Assembly (NCBI GenBank): GCA_048498995.1
Contig: JBEHWX010000026.1
Coordinates: 1 to 61,002, forward strand
DNA length: 61,002 bases
From: JBEHWX01 sp048498995
GTDB lineage: Bacteria; Bacteroidota; Ignavibacteria; OLB7
Direction of reading: 5' to 3'
In this document: positions 47,884 to 56,930 of the stretch, in pieces
Layout of the letters: every line of letters starts with the position of its first letter
Position numbering within the stretch: position 1 is the stretch's first letter
The notes under the pieces: model-generated
The model's database searches: none
What the model saw: only the letters and a program-made list of their open reading frames with translations
What the model was told of the DNA's origin: nothing
Translations under genes and position numbers: made by a program

Positions 47884-47915
47884 CAAAGATACGGCCAAGT
47901 CCGTGGAACCGCCAA
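47884..47915 (-). promoter_or_regulatory. tRNA-Glu promoter, Bacteroidota type
   Basis: On the minus strand TTG (47915-47913), 21-bp spacer, TATCTTTG (47891-47884), a perfect match to TAnnTTTG. It is 30 bp upstream of the tRNA start. It shows the host's vegetative promoter type and equals the late phage promoter in both elements and spacing. Confidence 0.75.
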
Positions 47916-48091
47916 CGCCCGCGACAATTTGAAGAGAATTGAGGCGCGGTTGGAGGAGACGGCCGACGGAGGTAACATTGCCCCCGGCCGACCGCGGCGG
48001 CCCGCCCGGGCGCCGCGGTCGGTGCCCACGACGGCCGGAGCGTCCAACGGCGCCGGCTTCCCCTCTCTATCCGCACCATCGGATCATCGAC

Positions 48092-48757
48092 ATGCGATCT
48101 CTTCGATCCCTCCTCCCCGCTCTCGTCGCCATGGTTGCTCTCGCGGGATGCGCGGCGCATACGGCTCTGACTCCGGTCGGAGAAGGAACGACCAGAGCGA
48201 ACGTCAGCTTCGGCGGCCCCCTTGTCTCCGCGTTCGATACCCGCATCCCGATCCCCTATCTCACCGCCGGCGCCTCCTACGGCCTCCGCGGCGATCTGGA
48301 TCTGCACGGCACGCTCCACCTGCTCCCGCTCGCCTACGGCCTGGCCGGCCTCGACCTCGGCGCCACCTGGTTCCCGGTCGCCAACGACGGCTGGACGCCG
48401 GCGGTCGGCCTCGGCGGCCGCCTGATGACCTTCGTCAGCCTGAAGAGCGATGTCGACGAGCGCGTCAGGATCTACCCATATCTCTCCGCCACGGCCGCGT
48501 GGCGCCAGGGTCCCGGGCTCCTCTTCCTCGGCGCCGATCTGGCCATCCCCTTCACCCGTCCCGATTACGACCCGGAGGCGGTGCACGTGATCCTCTCACC
48601 GTCCGTCGGCTACCGCTGGGATCTCGGCGCATCGATGAAGCTGGTGACCGAGCTCAAGGTGCAGGCGATCAACGTCCGGAGCGATCGGCTCGCGGCCGAC
48701 TACGTCAAGATCGGCGGGCACGGCGCGCTCACCCCGCTGGTGGCGCTCGAATTCTGA
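48092..48757 (+). CDS. Outer-membrane lipoprotein, probable beta-barrel
   Basis: A 221-residue lipoprotein (signal MRSLRSLLPALVAMVALAGC, lipobox LAGC, mature Cys at 20). The mature part has about eight beta-strand-like segments with alternating aromatic residues (GASYGLRGDLDLHGTLHLLP, VHVILSPSVGYRWDLGASMK). It may be an outer-membrane protein of unknown function, the first host gene beside the prophage. Confidence 0.75.
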   Translation: MRSLRSLLPALVAMVALAGCAAHTALTPVGEGTTRANVSFGGPLVSAFDTRIPIPYLTAGASYGLRGDLDLHGTLHLLPLAYGLAGLDLGATWFPVANDGWTPAVGLGGRLMTFVSLKSDVDERVRIYPYLSATAAWRQGPGLLFLGADLAIPFTRPDYDPEAVHVILSPSVGYRWDLGASMKLVTELKVQAINVRSDRLAADYVKIGGHGALTPLVALEF

Positions 48758-48797
48758 AGCAGGTCTACGCTCCGACACTCACATTGCTCATTCCGAC

Positions 48798-49622
48798 ATG
48801 ATGCGCCCTCTCCTCCTTCTCCTCCCCCTGCTCGCGCTGGCGATTGCCGGATGTCAGAGCATGGACGGCTTTCTCTTCAACACCGAGAAGCTCGATCACT
48901 ACTCCCTCCCCGGCAACACCATCCCGGACTCGCTCCTGACGCCGGTGAAGCTCACCAGCGACGGCAACGCGATCCATGGCTACTGGGTCGGCTCCGACGG
49001 AGCGCGACCGGGGCTGACGGTCCTCTACTGCCACGGCAACAAGCACGGCATCGATGAATACTGGGATCGGGTGATGCTCCTCCATCGCACCGGCGTCAAC
49101 GTCTTCATCTTCGACTATCGCGGCTACGGCATGTCCGAGGGAACGAGCTCGGAGGCGGGGATGCACGCGGACGTCGCGGCGGCGCTGGCGTACCTGCGGG
49201 ATGTCAGGAAGGTGATGGATGATTCGCTGGTGCTCTACGGCTACTCGCTCGGCAACGTGGCATCGATCTGGGCGGCGACGCACCTGGCGCGGCCGCGGGT
49301 CCTGATCGCGGAGTCGCCGTTCGCCTCGGCCAACTCGCTGACGCAGGGGAGCTCGGTGCTCGACATCCAGCCGAACTGGATCACCGACGCCCGGTTCGAC
49401 AACGCCGCGGAGATCCGGAGCGTGAGCTGTCCGCTCCTGCTGCTGCACGGCGAGGCTGATGATTTCGTGCGTTATCGGGACAACGGCCGCGTGGTGTTCG
49501 AGAACGCGCCGGAGCCGAAGCGTCTGATGCTGGTTCCCGGCGCCGACCACACGAACGTCCCGCAGATGATCGGCGTGGATCGCTACGTGGAGATCATCCG
49601 GGCATTCCTCGACGGGAAGTAA
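48798..49622 (+). CDS. Alpha/beta hydrolase lipoprotein
   Basis: A 274-residue lipoprotein (MMRPLLLLLPLLALAIAGCQ, lipobox IAGC). It has the alpha/beta hydrolase fold: oxyanion region YCHGNKHG, nucleophile elbow GYSLGN (Ser), acid HGEADDFV (Asp) and GADHTN (His). It resembles the FrsA/YfhR-type esterases of unknown substrate. It lies downstream of the 48092 lipoprotein by 40 bp, so the two could be co-transcribed. Confidence 0.85.
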   Translation: MMRPLLLLLPLLALAIAGCQSMDGFLFNTEKLDHYSLPGNTIPDSLLTPVKLTSDGNAIHGYWVGSDGARPGLTVLYCHGNKHGIDEYWDRVMLLHRTGVNVFIFDYRGYGMSEGTSSEAGMHADVAAALAYLRDVRKVMDDSLVLYGYSLGNVASIWAATHLARPRVLIAESPFASANSLTQGSSVLDIQPNWITDARFDNAAEIRSVSCPLLLLHGEADDFVRYRDNGRVVFENAPEPKRLMLVPGADHTNVPQMIGVDRYVEIIRAFLDGK

Positions 49623-49653
49623 CCTGAGCGGGCACGCCGCGGCCGGCGCGCGG

Positions 49654-49733
49654 GGCGGAAACGAAGGCGGAAACGAAGGCGGAAACGAAGATCGCGTCGA
49701 GCGGCCGGGTCATTCCCGATCACTCGACGCGAT
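49654..49733. repeat. 12-bp tandem repeats and hairpin between convergent genes
   Basis: The unit ggcggaaacgaa is repeated three times (49654-49689), followed by an 11-bp stem atcgcgtcgag/ctcgacgcgat (49691-49701 with 49723-49733). The region lies between two convergent genes and may serve as a shared 3' end structure; there is no T-run. Confidence 0.6.
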
Positions 49734-49753
49734 GTTCACGATGCGGCTTCCGC

Positions 49754-50239
49754 TTACTTCTCCGACTTCTCGTCGGCTCCCACCTGGCAGCACTCCGGCA
49801 GGTTCTTGTAGGCGGACTCATCCCGCTTGAGGTGCTCGGTCGAGTAGCCGACCTTGGTGATCGCCTGCTCCACGGCCTGGCGCGCCTCCGGCGTGTTTTG
49901 CGCGAGCTTCACGCGGACGAACCTCGCCTCGTTGTCCACGCCGTACGACTCGACGGCCGGCACGGCGGCGACCGCCTCGGAGACGTGCTTCTTGCAGGAG
50001 CCGCATCCCTTGGACATGGTCGGCACCGCGATGGTGGCCACGCTCGGGTCATCGGCCTTCAGATCGGCCACGGCGACCGCGGAGGCCTCGTGTCCGCCGG
50101 CGCCCGGCTCCTTCGTCGCCACCGTTCCGCTCGGAGCCTTGCTCCCATCCTTCCCGGCCTCGCTTCCGGCCTGATCCTTCGCGCAGCCCACGGTGAGGAG
50201 CGCGGCCAGCATGAGCGCTCCGGTGATCTTCGAGATCAT
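49754..50239 (-). CDS. Lipoprotein with heavy-metal-associated-like domain
   Basis: A 161-residue lipoprotein (MISKITGALMLAALLTVGCA, lipobox LTVGC). After a charged linker an HMA-like domain follows, with TMSKGCGSCKKHVSEAVAAV (metal site CGSC in place of CxxC) and a ferredoxin-like continuation (VRVKLAQNTPEARQAVEQAI). A second pair CC occurs near the C terminus (PECCQVG). It may bind copper or another soft metal in the periplasm. No transporter is adjacent. Confidence 0.8.
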   Translation of the reverse strand: MISKITGALMLAALLTVGCAKDQAGSEAGKDGSKAPSGTVATKEPGAGGHEASAVAVADLKADDPSVATIAVPTMSKGCGSCKKHVSEAVAAVPAVESYGVDNEARFVRVKLAQNTPEARQAVEQAITKVGYSTEHLKRDESAYKNLPECCQVGADEKSEK

Positions 50240-50597
50240 GATCTTCTCCTGACTGACGGTTACATCGATTCTTCACCGGGTCTTGATCCGGCCCCGACGA
50301 GGGGCCGCCCGGTTGGCGCTGGAGAATTCCCGGAACTCTCCGTAACATCGCGCGTCGCGGTCGGCAAGATAGCCAATCCGTCGAGGCCGCATGCGCCACT
50401 CCGGAAGCACCCGGAGCCGATGGCGGCGTCCGCGCGTGGGAACGCCCGAGCGTGGGAGCGCCCGACCCGCTTCGCGGCCAGATTCGGGGCCGGCGACCGC
50501 TTCCCTGGCGCACCATTTGCGATTTCCAGGGGTGTCGAGGTCCTTTTTGCGACACGCGACGATTCGATCAACGATTGCAGCACAAGGAGAGTGCAAC
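50240..50597. other. Intergenic region between divergent genes
   Basis: 358 bases without a convincing gene. It must hold the promoters of the 49754-50239 gene (minus) and of the 50598 operon (plus), but no clear TTG/TAnnTTTG pair was found by eye. A good Shine-Dalgarno (aaggagag) precedes the 50598 start. Confidence 0.5.
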
Positions 50598-50951
50598 ATG
50601 CCTGAGATTGTTGGGCTTTTGACGGATGATCATGGAACGATCACTCACCTGATCGCCGAGGATGAGAGCCGCCTGCTGGTCTCCGAGCTGGCCGACCGCA
50701 TGGCCAACGGCGAGGACTGGTACGTGACGTTCGACGACGAAAAGCGCTACGGCATCACGATCGTGGCCAACGAGAGCGTGCTCGAGCCGACCGTGGACGA
50801 TCCGGACGGGGTCAGGACCATTTGGGATCTGCCGCGCGAGGAGGATCCGGAGGAGGACGAGATCAAGGAGATGTTCGACGAGCTCGACACCTACGGAGAG
50901 TTCAACGCCGAAGGATTCCAGAACACCGAGCAGTCGAACGACACGGTATGA
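50598..50951 (+). CDS. Small acidic conserved-looking protein
   Basis: A 117-residue acidic protein starting MPEIVGLLTDDHGTITHLIA, with aaggagag before the start. The beta-rich N-terminal half (EDWYVTFDDEKRYGITIVAN) is followed by an acidic tail. It overlaps the FtsB-like gene by ATGA. A role in cell division or envelope is inferred from that only. No family is recognised. Confidence 0.75.
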   Translation: MPEIVGLLTDDHGTITHLIAEDESRLLVSELADRMANGEDWYVTFDDEKRYGITIVANESVLEPTVDDPDGVRTIWDLPREEDPEEDEIKEMFDELDTYGEFNAEGFQNTEQSNDTV

Positions 50952-51265
50952 TGAAACGGAAGATCCGTCGACGCTTTCGTCCGAAGCCGCTGACCACGCG
51001 ACGCAAGATCCTTCTGGCCTGCGCCGTCGCGATCCCGGTGCTGGCGATCTTCACCTTCGGCAACCGCGGCATCCTGAAGCGGGCCGAGCTGGAGCTGCGC
51101 GCCGACGAGCTCAACCGTCAGCTCTACCAGGAGCGCCACGTCGGCGATTCCCTCCGCGCCGCGGTGGAGCGGATGCAGCGCGATACCGCGGCGATCGAGC
51201 GGATAGCCCGCGAGCGCTACGGCATGGCCCGTCCCGGCGAGACCATCTACAGGACCGGGGAATGA
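50948..51265 (+). CDS. FtsB/DivIC-like septum formation initiator
   Basis: A 105-residue bitopic protein: basic N terminus (RRRFRPKPLTTRRK), one membrane segment (ILLACAVAIPVLAIFTFG), then a coiled coil (RADELNRQLYQERHVGDSLR) and a C-terminal MQRDTAAIERIARERYGMAR, the pattern of the DivIC/FtsB family, in which I-E-xx-AR-E-x-x-G-M/Y is typical. It belongs to the divisome FtsB-FtsL-FtsQ complex. It overlaps the genes on both sides. Confidence 0.85.
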   Translation: MMKRKIRRRFRPKPLTTRRKILLACAVAIPVLAIFTFGNRGILKRAELELRADELNRQLYQERHVGDSLRAAVERMQRDTAAIERIARERYGMARPGETIYRTGE

Positions 51266-52380
51266 GTAACCAGGCGGCGAGCCCCGGACGCGCGGGGCTG
51301 GGGATCGGTGTCGACGTGGGGGGAACCACGATCAAGCTGGCCGTGGTGGCCTCCGACGGCACGATCGTCGAGCGGAGCTCGCTGGCGACCGACGCCGATC
51401 GCGGACCGGATGCCGTGCTGGCCCGGATCGCCGAGGGATTGAACCCGATCGTCGCCCGACACGGCGATCGGGTTTCCGGCATCGGCATCGGCGTCCCCGG
51501 CGTGATCAACGCCCATGGCGAGATCGCCTACCCCCCGAATTTTCCCGGCTGGGAGATCGTGCCGGTGGCCGAGCGCCTGGCGCCGCTGGTGGCGACCGAT
51601 CTGCCGATCGCGGTGGAGAACGACGCGAACATCGCCGCGGTGGCCGAGGCACGCATCGGGGCCGCCAGCGAGGCGAGCCACTTCCTCTATGTGACCCTCG
51701 GCACCGGCGTCGGCGGGGCGATCATCGCCGACGGGCGCATCTGGCGCGGCGCCGACGGCGGGGCCGGCGAGATCGGGCACCTGTCGGTGGATGCCTTCGG
51801 CCGGCACTGCAACTGCGGCTCGCGCGGCTGCATCGAAGCCTATCTCGGCCAGCGCTACATGTCGGCGATCGCCGCCGAGCGCCTGGCCGCGCATCCCGAT
51901 TCCCTCGTGGCCCGCCTGGTGGCCGAGGGGCGCTCCCTGGACCCGCAACTTCTCGATGAGGCCGCCCTCGGCGGCGACCCGTTCGCGACCGCCCTTCTGG
52001 CGGAGATGGGGGAGCTGCTCGGCGCCGCGCTCGCCTCGGCGCTCAACCTCTGCGATCTTCATCTGGTGGTGATCGGCGGCGGCATCTCCCGCGCCGAGCG
52101 GACCCTGATCGAGCCGGCCCGCCGGTCGCTCGCCGCGCGGGCGCTCAAATCGATCTCGCGCGACGTCGAGCTCCGGATCGCCCGCTTCTCGGGCGATGCC
52201 GGCATCGTCGGCGCCGCGCTGTACGGAATGGAGGCGGCCGGCCGCGTCGCTTCCGGAGAGCCGGTTTCCCGAGACGCCGTCTCCGGTAACGCTGGCTTCG
52301 GTAACGCTGGCCTCGGTAACGCTGGCCTCGGTGAGGCCGTCGTCGGTGATCATGCTCCGGACGGCGCGACCGACATCTGA
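51262..52380 (+). CDS. ROK-family sugar kinase (glucokinase-like)
   Basis: A 372-residue ROK kinase. ATP-binding GIGVDVGGTTIKLAVV (phosphate 1), VTLGTGVGGAIIADG, catalytic ENDANIAAVAE and the ROK zinc motif CNCGSRGCIE. It phosphorylates a hexose such as glucose. After the domain (about residue 330) is a low-complexity tail with repeats GNAGLGNAGLG that come from DNA repeats at about 52286-52335. It overlaps the FtsB-like gene by four bases. Confidence 0.9.
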   Translation: MSNQAASPGRAGLGIGVDVGGTTIKLAVVASDGTIVERSSLATDADRGPDAVLARIAEGLNPIVARHGDRVSGIGIGVPGVINAHGEIAYPPNFPGWEIVPVAERLAPLVATDLPIAVENDANIAAVAEARIGAASEASHFLYVTLGTGVGGAIIADGRIWRGADGGAGEIGHLSVDAFGRHCNCGSRGCIEAYLGQRYMSAIAAERLAAHPDSLVARLVAEGRSLDPQLLDEAALGGDPFATALLAEMGELLGAALASALNLCDLHLVVIGGGISRAERTLIEPARRSLAARALKSISRDVELRIARFSGDAGIVGAALYGMEAAGRVASGEPVSRDAVSGNAGFGNAGLGNAGLGEAVVGDHAPDGATDI

Positions 52381-52474
52381 TCGGCGACCATCGGACGAGC
52401 CGGGATCGCGGCGCGGCGGGCATATCCACGCCGCCGGCCAACCCTCACACGCGACACGGAGAGAACCCCGCATC

Positions 52475-53317
52475 ATGAGCTTCCCGGTCTACGTCGAGCT
52501 GTTCGGCGCGCGGATTCATCCGCACATGCTCCTGGAGTTCCTTGCCTACTCGGCGGGATTTCAGCTCTATCTCCGGACGCGGCACCGCTGGAAGCACGCG
52601 CCGGTGCCGACGGCGACCAATCTCTGGATCATCGTGGCCTGCGTGGCCGGCGCGCTCATCGGATCTCATCTCCTGAACATCCTCGACGCACCGCTCGACT
52701 ACTGGTCGCGTCGGAGCGATCCGCTGATCTGGCTCACCGGCAAGACCGTGGTGGGGGGGCTGATCGGCGGATGGGTCGGGGTGGAGATCGCCAAGAAATG
52801 GCTCGGCATCGACTACGCCACCGGCGACGCCTACGTGTTCCCCCTCCTGACCGGCATGGCCGTCGGCCGCGTCGGCTGCTTTCTGGCCGGGCTGGAGGAT
52901 GGCACCTACGGCACGGCGACCTCGCTGCCGTGGGGCGTCGATTTCGGCGACGGCGTCACGCGCCATCCCACGCAGCTCTACGAGGTGGCCGCCTTTATCG
53001 CGATCGGTATCCTGGTGTATATCCGCTCCCGGAAACCGTATCCGAACGGCTATCTCTTCCGCCTCTTCATGTTCCTCTATTTTCTGATGCGCTTCTCGGT
53101 GGACATGCTGAAGCCACGCTTCGCCCCCTGGCTCGGCATGAGCGCGATCCAGCTGGCCTGCCTGGCCGGCATGATCGTGACCGCCCGGATGCTCCTGCGC
53201 GCCCGGAGCCGGGGAATCGATCCGGTGATCGATGATCCGATGATCGATGATCCGCGCCCCGACGATCCGCGACAGACGCCCCAACCAGTACTCAAGCCGG
53301 AGCCGACCAATGGCTGA
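52475..53317 (+). CDS. lgt: Lgt-like prolipoprotein diacylglyceryl transferase
   Basis: A 280-residue multi-pass membrane protein. It contains the Lgt signature region: AVGRVGCFLAGLEDGTYGTA, with G-R-x-G-C/N-F, and RHPTQLYEVAAF with the conserved His and Glu. Six or seven hydrophobic segments are visible. It should transfer diacylglycerol to prolipoproteins. The C-terminal 35 residues (DDPMIDDPRPDDPRQTPQP) are a repetitive, acidic tail. It overlaps the radical SAM gene by eight bases. It differs from classic Lgt in its N-terminal half, so the function is not certain. Confidence 0.75.
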   Translation: MSFPVYVELFGARIHPHMLLEFLAYSAGFQLYLRTRHRWKHAPVPTATNLWIIVACVAGALIGSHLLNILDAPLDYWSRRSDPLIWLTGKTVVGGLIGGWVGVEIAKKWLGIDYATGDAYVFPLLTGMAVGRVGCFLAGLEDGTYGTATSLPWGVDFGDGVTRHPTQLYEVAAFIAIGILVYIRSRKPYPNGYLFRLFMFLYFLMRFSVDMLKPRFAPWLGMSAIQLACLAGMIVTARMLLRARSRGIDPVIDDPMIDDPRPDDPRQTPQPVLKPEPTNG

Positions 53318-54728
53318 TCGCCCCTATCTGTTCTATGAACTGACCAACAGCATCTGCTCCACCTGCTACCGTAAGGTGGAGGCCAAGATCGTGATCCAGG
53401 ATGGCGCGGTCTACATGCACAAGTTCTGCCCGGTCCACCGGCATCAGACCGTGCTGATCTCCTCCGACGCCGAGTACTATCAGCTCCAGCGCCGGTTCCT
53501 GAAGCCGGGACAGGTCCCGCTCAAGTTCAACACGCCGATCAAGTACGGCTGCCCCTACGACTGCGGCCTCTGCCCGGATCACGAGCAGCACTCCTGCCTC
53601 ACCCTCGTCGAGATCACCGATCACTGCAACCTGAAGTGCCCGGTCTGCTACGCCGAGTCCGGTCCGCACCGCGCCACCCATCGCTCGCTCGAGCAGATCG
53701 CCTTCATGCTCGATCGCGTGGTGGCCAACGAGGGAGAGCCGGATATCGTGCAGCTCAGCGGCGGCGAGCCGACGATCCACCCTGACTTCTTCACCATCCT
53801 CGACATGGCCAAGGAGCGGCCGATCAAGCACCTGATGGTGAACACCAACGGCGTCCGCATAGCGCAGGACAAGGGATTCGCCGAGCGCCTGGCCGCCTAC
53901 ATGCCCGGCTTCGAGATCTACCTGCAGTTCGACTCCCTCCACCCGGAGCCGCTCAGGATTCTCCGCGGCGTCGACCTGGTGGAGACGCGGATGCGGGCGC
54001 TCGAGCTCCTGAACGAGTTCAACATCTCCACCACGCTCGTGGTGACCCTGCAGAAGGGAGTCAACGATCACCAGATCGGCGAGATCATCGACTTCGCGCT
54101 GAAGCAGCGCTGCGTCCGCGGCGTCACCTTCCAGCCGGTGCAGGCGGCCGGACGTCTGGATTCGTTCGATCCGGCGAAGGACCGTCTCACGCTCGGCGAG
54201 GTGCGCCAGGGAATCCTCTCGCAGCACTCCCTCTTCCGCCCGGAGGACGTGATACCGGTCCCCTGCCATCCCGACTGCATCGCGATGGCCTACGCGCTGA
54301 AGCTCGGCGACGAGGCGATTCCGCTAACCGGCATGATCCCGCCGGAGGTGCTGCTGCAGACCGAGGGGAGCACGATCATCTACGAGCAGCACGAGGGGCT
54401 GCGCGAGAAGATCTTCTCTCTCTTCTCGACCGCGCACTCGCCGGATTCCTCGGCCCTCTCGCTCAAGCAGCTTCTCTGCTGCCTGCCGCTGGTGAGCACG
54501 CCGGAGAACATCGGCTACGACAACATTTTCCGCGTGATCATCATGCAGTTCCTCGATCCGTACAACTTCGACGTCCGCTCGGTGAAGCGCTCCTGCGTTC
54601 ACATCGTGCACCCGGATGGCCGGATCATTCCGTTCGATACCTACAACATGTTCTATCGCGATGAGAAGGAAGCTCTGTTGAAGGGGCTCCGGAGCGGACG
54701 CCACGAGGAGACATTGGAGATCGTATGA
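53310..54728 (+). CDS. Radical SAM enzyme, MJ0619-like
   Basis: A 472-residue radical SAM protein. An N-terminal zinc-like region has SICSTCYRKVEAK and HKFCPVH; then the cluster motif is CNLKCPVC (CxxxCxxC, about 113-120), SGGEPTIH is the GGEP motif, and LQFDS and FQPVQAAG follow in the barrel. The architecture resembles MJ0619, a predicted pterin-methylating radical SAM enzyme. The coupling with the Lgt-like gene suggests work on lipids or lipid-linked substrates. Substrate unknown. Confidence 0.8.
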   Translation: MADRPYLFYELTNSICSTCYRKVEAKIVIQDGAVYMHKFCPVHRHQTVLISSDAEYYQLQRRFLKPGQVPLKFNTPIKYGCPYDCGLCPDHEQHSCLTLVEITDHCNLKCPVCYAESGPHRATHRSLEQIAFMLDRVVANEGEPDIVQLSGGEPTIHPDFFTILDMAKERPIKHLMVNTNGVRIAQDKGFAERLAAYMPGFEIYLQFDSLHPEPLRILRGVDLVETRMRALELLNEFNISTTLVVTLQKGVNDHQIGEIIDFALKQRCVRGVTFQPVQAAGRLDSFDPAKDRLTLGEVRQGILSQHSLFRPEDVIPVPCHPDCIAMAYALKLGDEAIPLTGMIPPEVLLQTEGSTIIYEQHEGLREKIFSLFSTAHSPDSSALSLKQLLCCLPLVSTPENIGYDNIFRVIIMQFLDPYNFDVRSVKRSCVHIVHPDGRIIPFDTYNMFYRDEKEALLKGLRSGRHEETLEIV

Positions 54729-55312
54729 GCGACGGCGATGAGCGGGATGGATACCCGCCAGGCCGTGAGCCCGAGGGGCCCGGGGAGAAGCCTGACGGCG
54801 GATCCGATAATGGCTCGACGGGGAACGGCTCGACGGGGAACGGCTTCGCGAGCGTCGGCGCGCATCCCGGATGGCTCATCGCCCTGAAGGTCGTCGTGGG
54901 TCTGATGGGCCTGGGGCTGATCGGACTGAGTCTCCTGCTGGGAGGCCTCACCTTTACCCAAGGTCAGTTCCCTGGTCTGCTCGTGGCCATTGCGATCATC
55001 GCGCAGGTGGCAACGCTGGTGTACGCGCTCTATCGTCTGGTGCGCGCGCCAAATGGCTCGGCAATCATTGCCGGCGTGGCGATCACGATACTCGTGATGC
55101 TTCTGACCTTCGGCATGTGCATGTACGGACTTTCCAATGCGGAGAGAAGAAGCGAAAGCGAGATCAGGCGGGAGGATTCCGTGGCGGCCGCCGGCTCGGG
55201 CGCTCCGTTACCGACGCCCGACACCACCGACGGCGCGCGACCGATGAACGGCCCCCTCGACAGCCGCTCCGACACCGATGCGGTACGGACTCGGAAGGAT
55301 ACGATCCGATGA
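54725..55312 (+). CDS. Membrane protein, tandem paralogue 1
   Basis: A 195-residue protein. Residues 1-45 are a G/P/D/E-rich disordered tail (MSDGDERDGYPPGREPEGPG), followed by three hydrophobic segments (GWLIALKVVVGLMGLGLIGL; GLLVAIAIIAQVATLVYALY; AIIAGVAITILVMLLTFGMC) and a charged tail. It is a clear paralogue of the next gene. It overlaps the radical SAM gene by ATGA. No family is recognised. Confidence 0.8.
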   Translation: MSDGDERDGYPPGREPEGPGEKPDGGSDNGSTGNGSTGNGFASVGAHPGWLIALKVVVGLMGLGLIGLSLLLGGLTFTQGQFPGLLVAIAIIAQVATLVYALYRLVRAPNGSAIIAGVAITILVMLLTFGMCMYGLSNAERRSESEIRREDSVAAAGSGAPLPTPDTTDGARPMNGPLDSRSDTDAVRTRKDTIR

Positions 55313-55411
55313 GAATGGTACTTCCCGGAGGTCTTCCACTGTGAAGTCTGAACGACCGCTTCATCCGATACGGGCCGGAAGCGGAGCCCGTGAAGCAATG
55401 ATGGAGATCGC

Positions 55412-55924
55412 ATGAGCGACACCGATGAGCGGGATGATCGCCCGACCGGCGGCGAGCCGGACGGCGCGAACAACGATCCGGACATCCGGCCGGAACGCGA
55501 CGCCGCGAATTCCGGATGGATCATCGTTCTGAAGATCATCGTCGGGCTGATCGGCCTCCTGATGGCGGGCACGAGCGTCGTGGTGGGGGTGCTGATCTTC
55601 CAGGAGGCTGGCAGCGCGCTGGCGATCATCGCGGTGGTCGTGCAGTTCTGCGCGCTCATCTACGCGCTCTACCGTCTGATCCGCGCCCGAGATGCGGCGT
55701 CGATCATCGCCGGAGCCGCGATCACGCTGCTCGTGGTGCTCCTGACCTGCGGCGCCTGCGCCTTCGGCAGTTGCTCGAATCAGAAGTATCAGCGTGAGAT
55801 GCCGGTCGCGACCGATACGGCCGTCATGTACGATACGACATCCACGTCGCGTGCCGATTCGGCCAGCCGCGTCGACACCGATACGACACGGATCGGGGGA
55901 GATACGGTCGGCCGCGGGCGCTGA
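55412..55924 (+). CDS. Membrane protein, tandem paralogue 2
   Basis: A 170-residue paralogue of the 54725-55312 protein: same MSDTDERDDRPTGGEPDG start, three membrane segments with YALYRLIRARDAASIIAGAA and VVLLTCGACAFGSCSN, then a T/D/S/R-rich tail. Tandem duplication is likely. No family recognised. Confidence 0.8.
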   Translation: MSDTDERDDRPTGGEPDGANNDPDIRPERDAANSGWIIVLKIIVGLIGLLMAGTSVVVGVLIFQEAGSALAIIAVVVQFCALIYALYRLIRARDAASIIAGAAITLLVVLLTCGACAFGSCSNQKYQREMPVATDTAVMYDTTSTSRADSASRVDTDTTRIGGDTVGRGR

Positions 55925-56053
55925 GGATCGCGCTCACGCGAAGGTTCGTTCCGCCCCGCTCAGCGCCGATGATCGCCCGAAGAGTGACGCTCACGAGCAC
56001 GGAACCTCCGGCGCGGCGACGAGTCTCACGGAAGAAATCCGGGAGGATGGACA

Positions 56054-56383
56054 GTGGATACCGACGGATCGGAGATCGTGGAGGATGCTGGCGGGGAAAG
56101 CCCGGGATACCCGGCGGTCGAGCCGGACCGCGTCGAGAAGATCGCGCTCATCACGCTGCGCATCCTGCTCGCGGTACCGATCGGCTACATGGCCTTCGGG
56201 ATGGCGGCCACGATGCTGGGCCCCTTCATGTCGCTCGATGACCTGCTCCGCTCGCTCGTCATGGCGATCTCGGGCGCCGCGGCCGTCGCCTGGATCATGC
56301 GTGAACGTGACACGGGGAGGCTCCTGACGGTCGTGTTCCTCATGCTCGGCCTCTGCTTTTTCGCCTGCTGGTGGAGTCGATGA
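56054..56383 (+). CDS. Small membrane protein, third in row
   Basis: A 109-residue protein, GTG start after gggagga, with an acidic N terminus (MDTDGSEIVEDAGGESPGYP) and three membrane segments (ITLRILLAVPIGYMAFGMAA; LVMAISGAAAVAWIM; VVFLMLGLCFFACWW). Similar in layout to the preceding paralogues but with no clear sequence identity. It may belong to the same locus family. Confidence 0.65.
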   Translation: MDTDGSEIVEDAGGESPGYPAVEPDRVEKIALITLRILLAVPIGYMAFGMAATMLGPFMSLDDLLRSLVMAISGAAAVAWIMRERDTGRLLTVVFLMLGLCFFACWWSR

Positions 56384-56545
56384 TGTAGTAGAAGGGCGTT
56401 CAATTGAACGCCCCCACGATTCCGGCCGTTGCGATCGCCACATTCCGATCATCGCGATTTCGGCCGCGGTGCTATCGATGGCTCGTATCGGGGAATGGCG
56501 GTTTGGTGGTGATGGATTCCGCGTTTTCAATCTCACTTCTCTTCA

Positions 56546-56803
56546 ATGGTTGTTCGGAAGATCATCGCGGGACTCGCGGTCGCGATTCTCGTGTCGGCGG
56601 CGCTCACGGAGTTCTGCCTCGCGCACTACGGCATCGCGCACGCCGCGTGGCCCCTCTATCTGATGATGGGCGCCGCGCTCGCCGGCATCGTCGGCCTCCG
56701 CTTCGTCACGACCGAGAGAACACTCACGATCGGCCTGGCGACCGGCTGCGTCCTCGTGGCGGCCGCCTTCGCCCTGTTCATGGCCGGCACCTCCCGCTGG
56801 TGA
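56546..56803 (+). CDS. Small hydrophobic membrane protein
   Basis: An 85-residue protein with three hydrophobic segments (IIAGLAVAILVSAALTEFCL, AAWPLYLMMGAALAGIVGLR, GLATGCVLVAAAFALFMAGT). No family is recognised. It precedes the photolyase by about 130 bp. Confidence 0.65.
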   Translation: MVVRKIIAGLAVAILVSAALTEFCLAHYGIAHAAWPLYLMMGAALAGIVGLRFVTTERTLTIGLATGCVLVAAAFALFMAGTSRW

Positions 56804-56930
56804 TCCGGACCGGGTAACCCGCCCTCGCCGACGCCGCGCTCCCTGTCGGTGTCCGTGCGAACCGGAACCTTCCTCACGCGCGATCGGTTGTGGAGACGAA
56901 CCGGTCTTCAGGAACATCGAGTCTCCTCGC

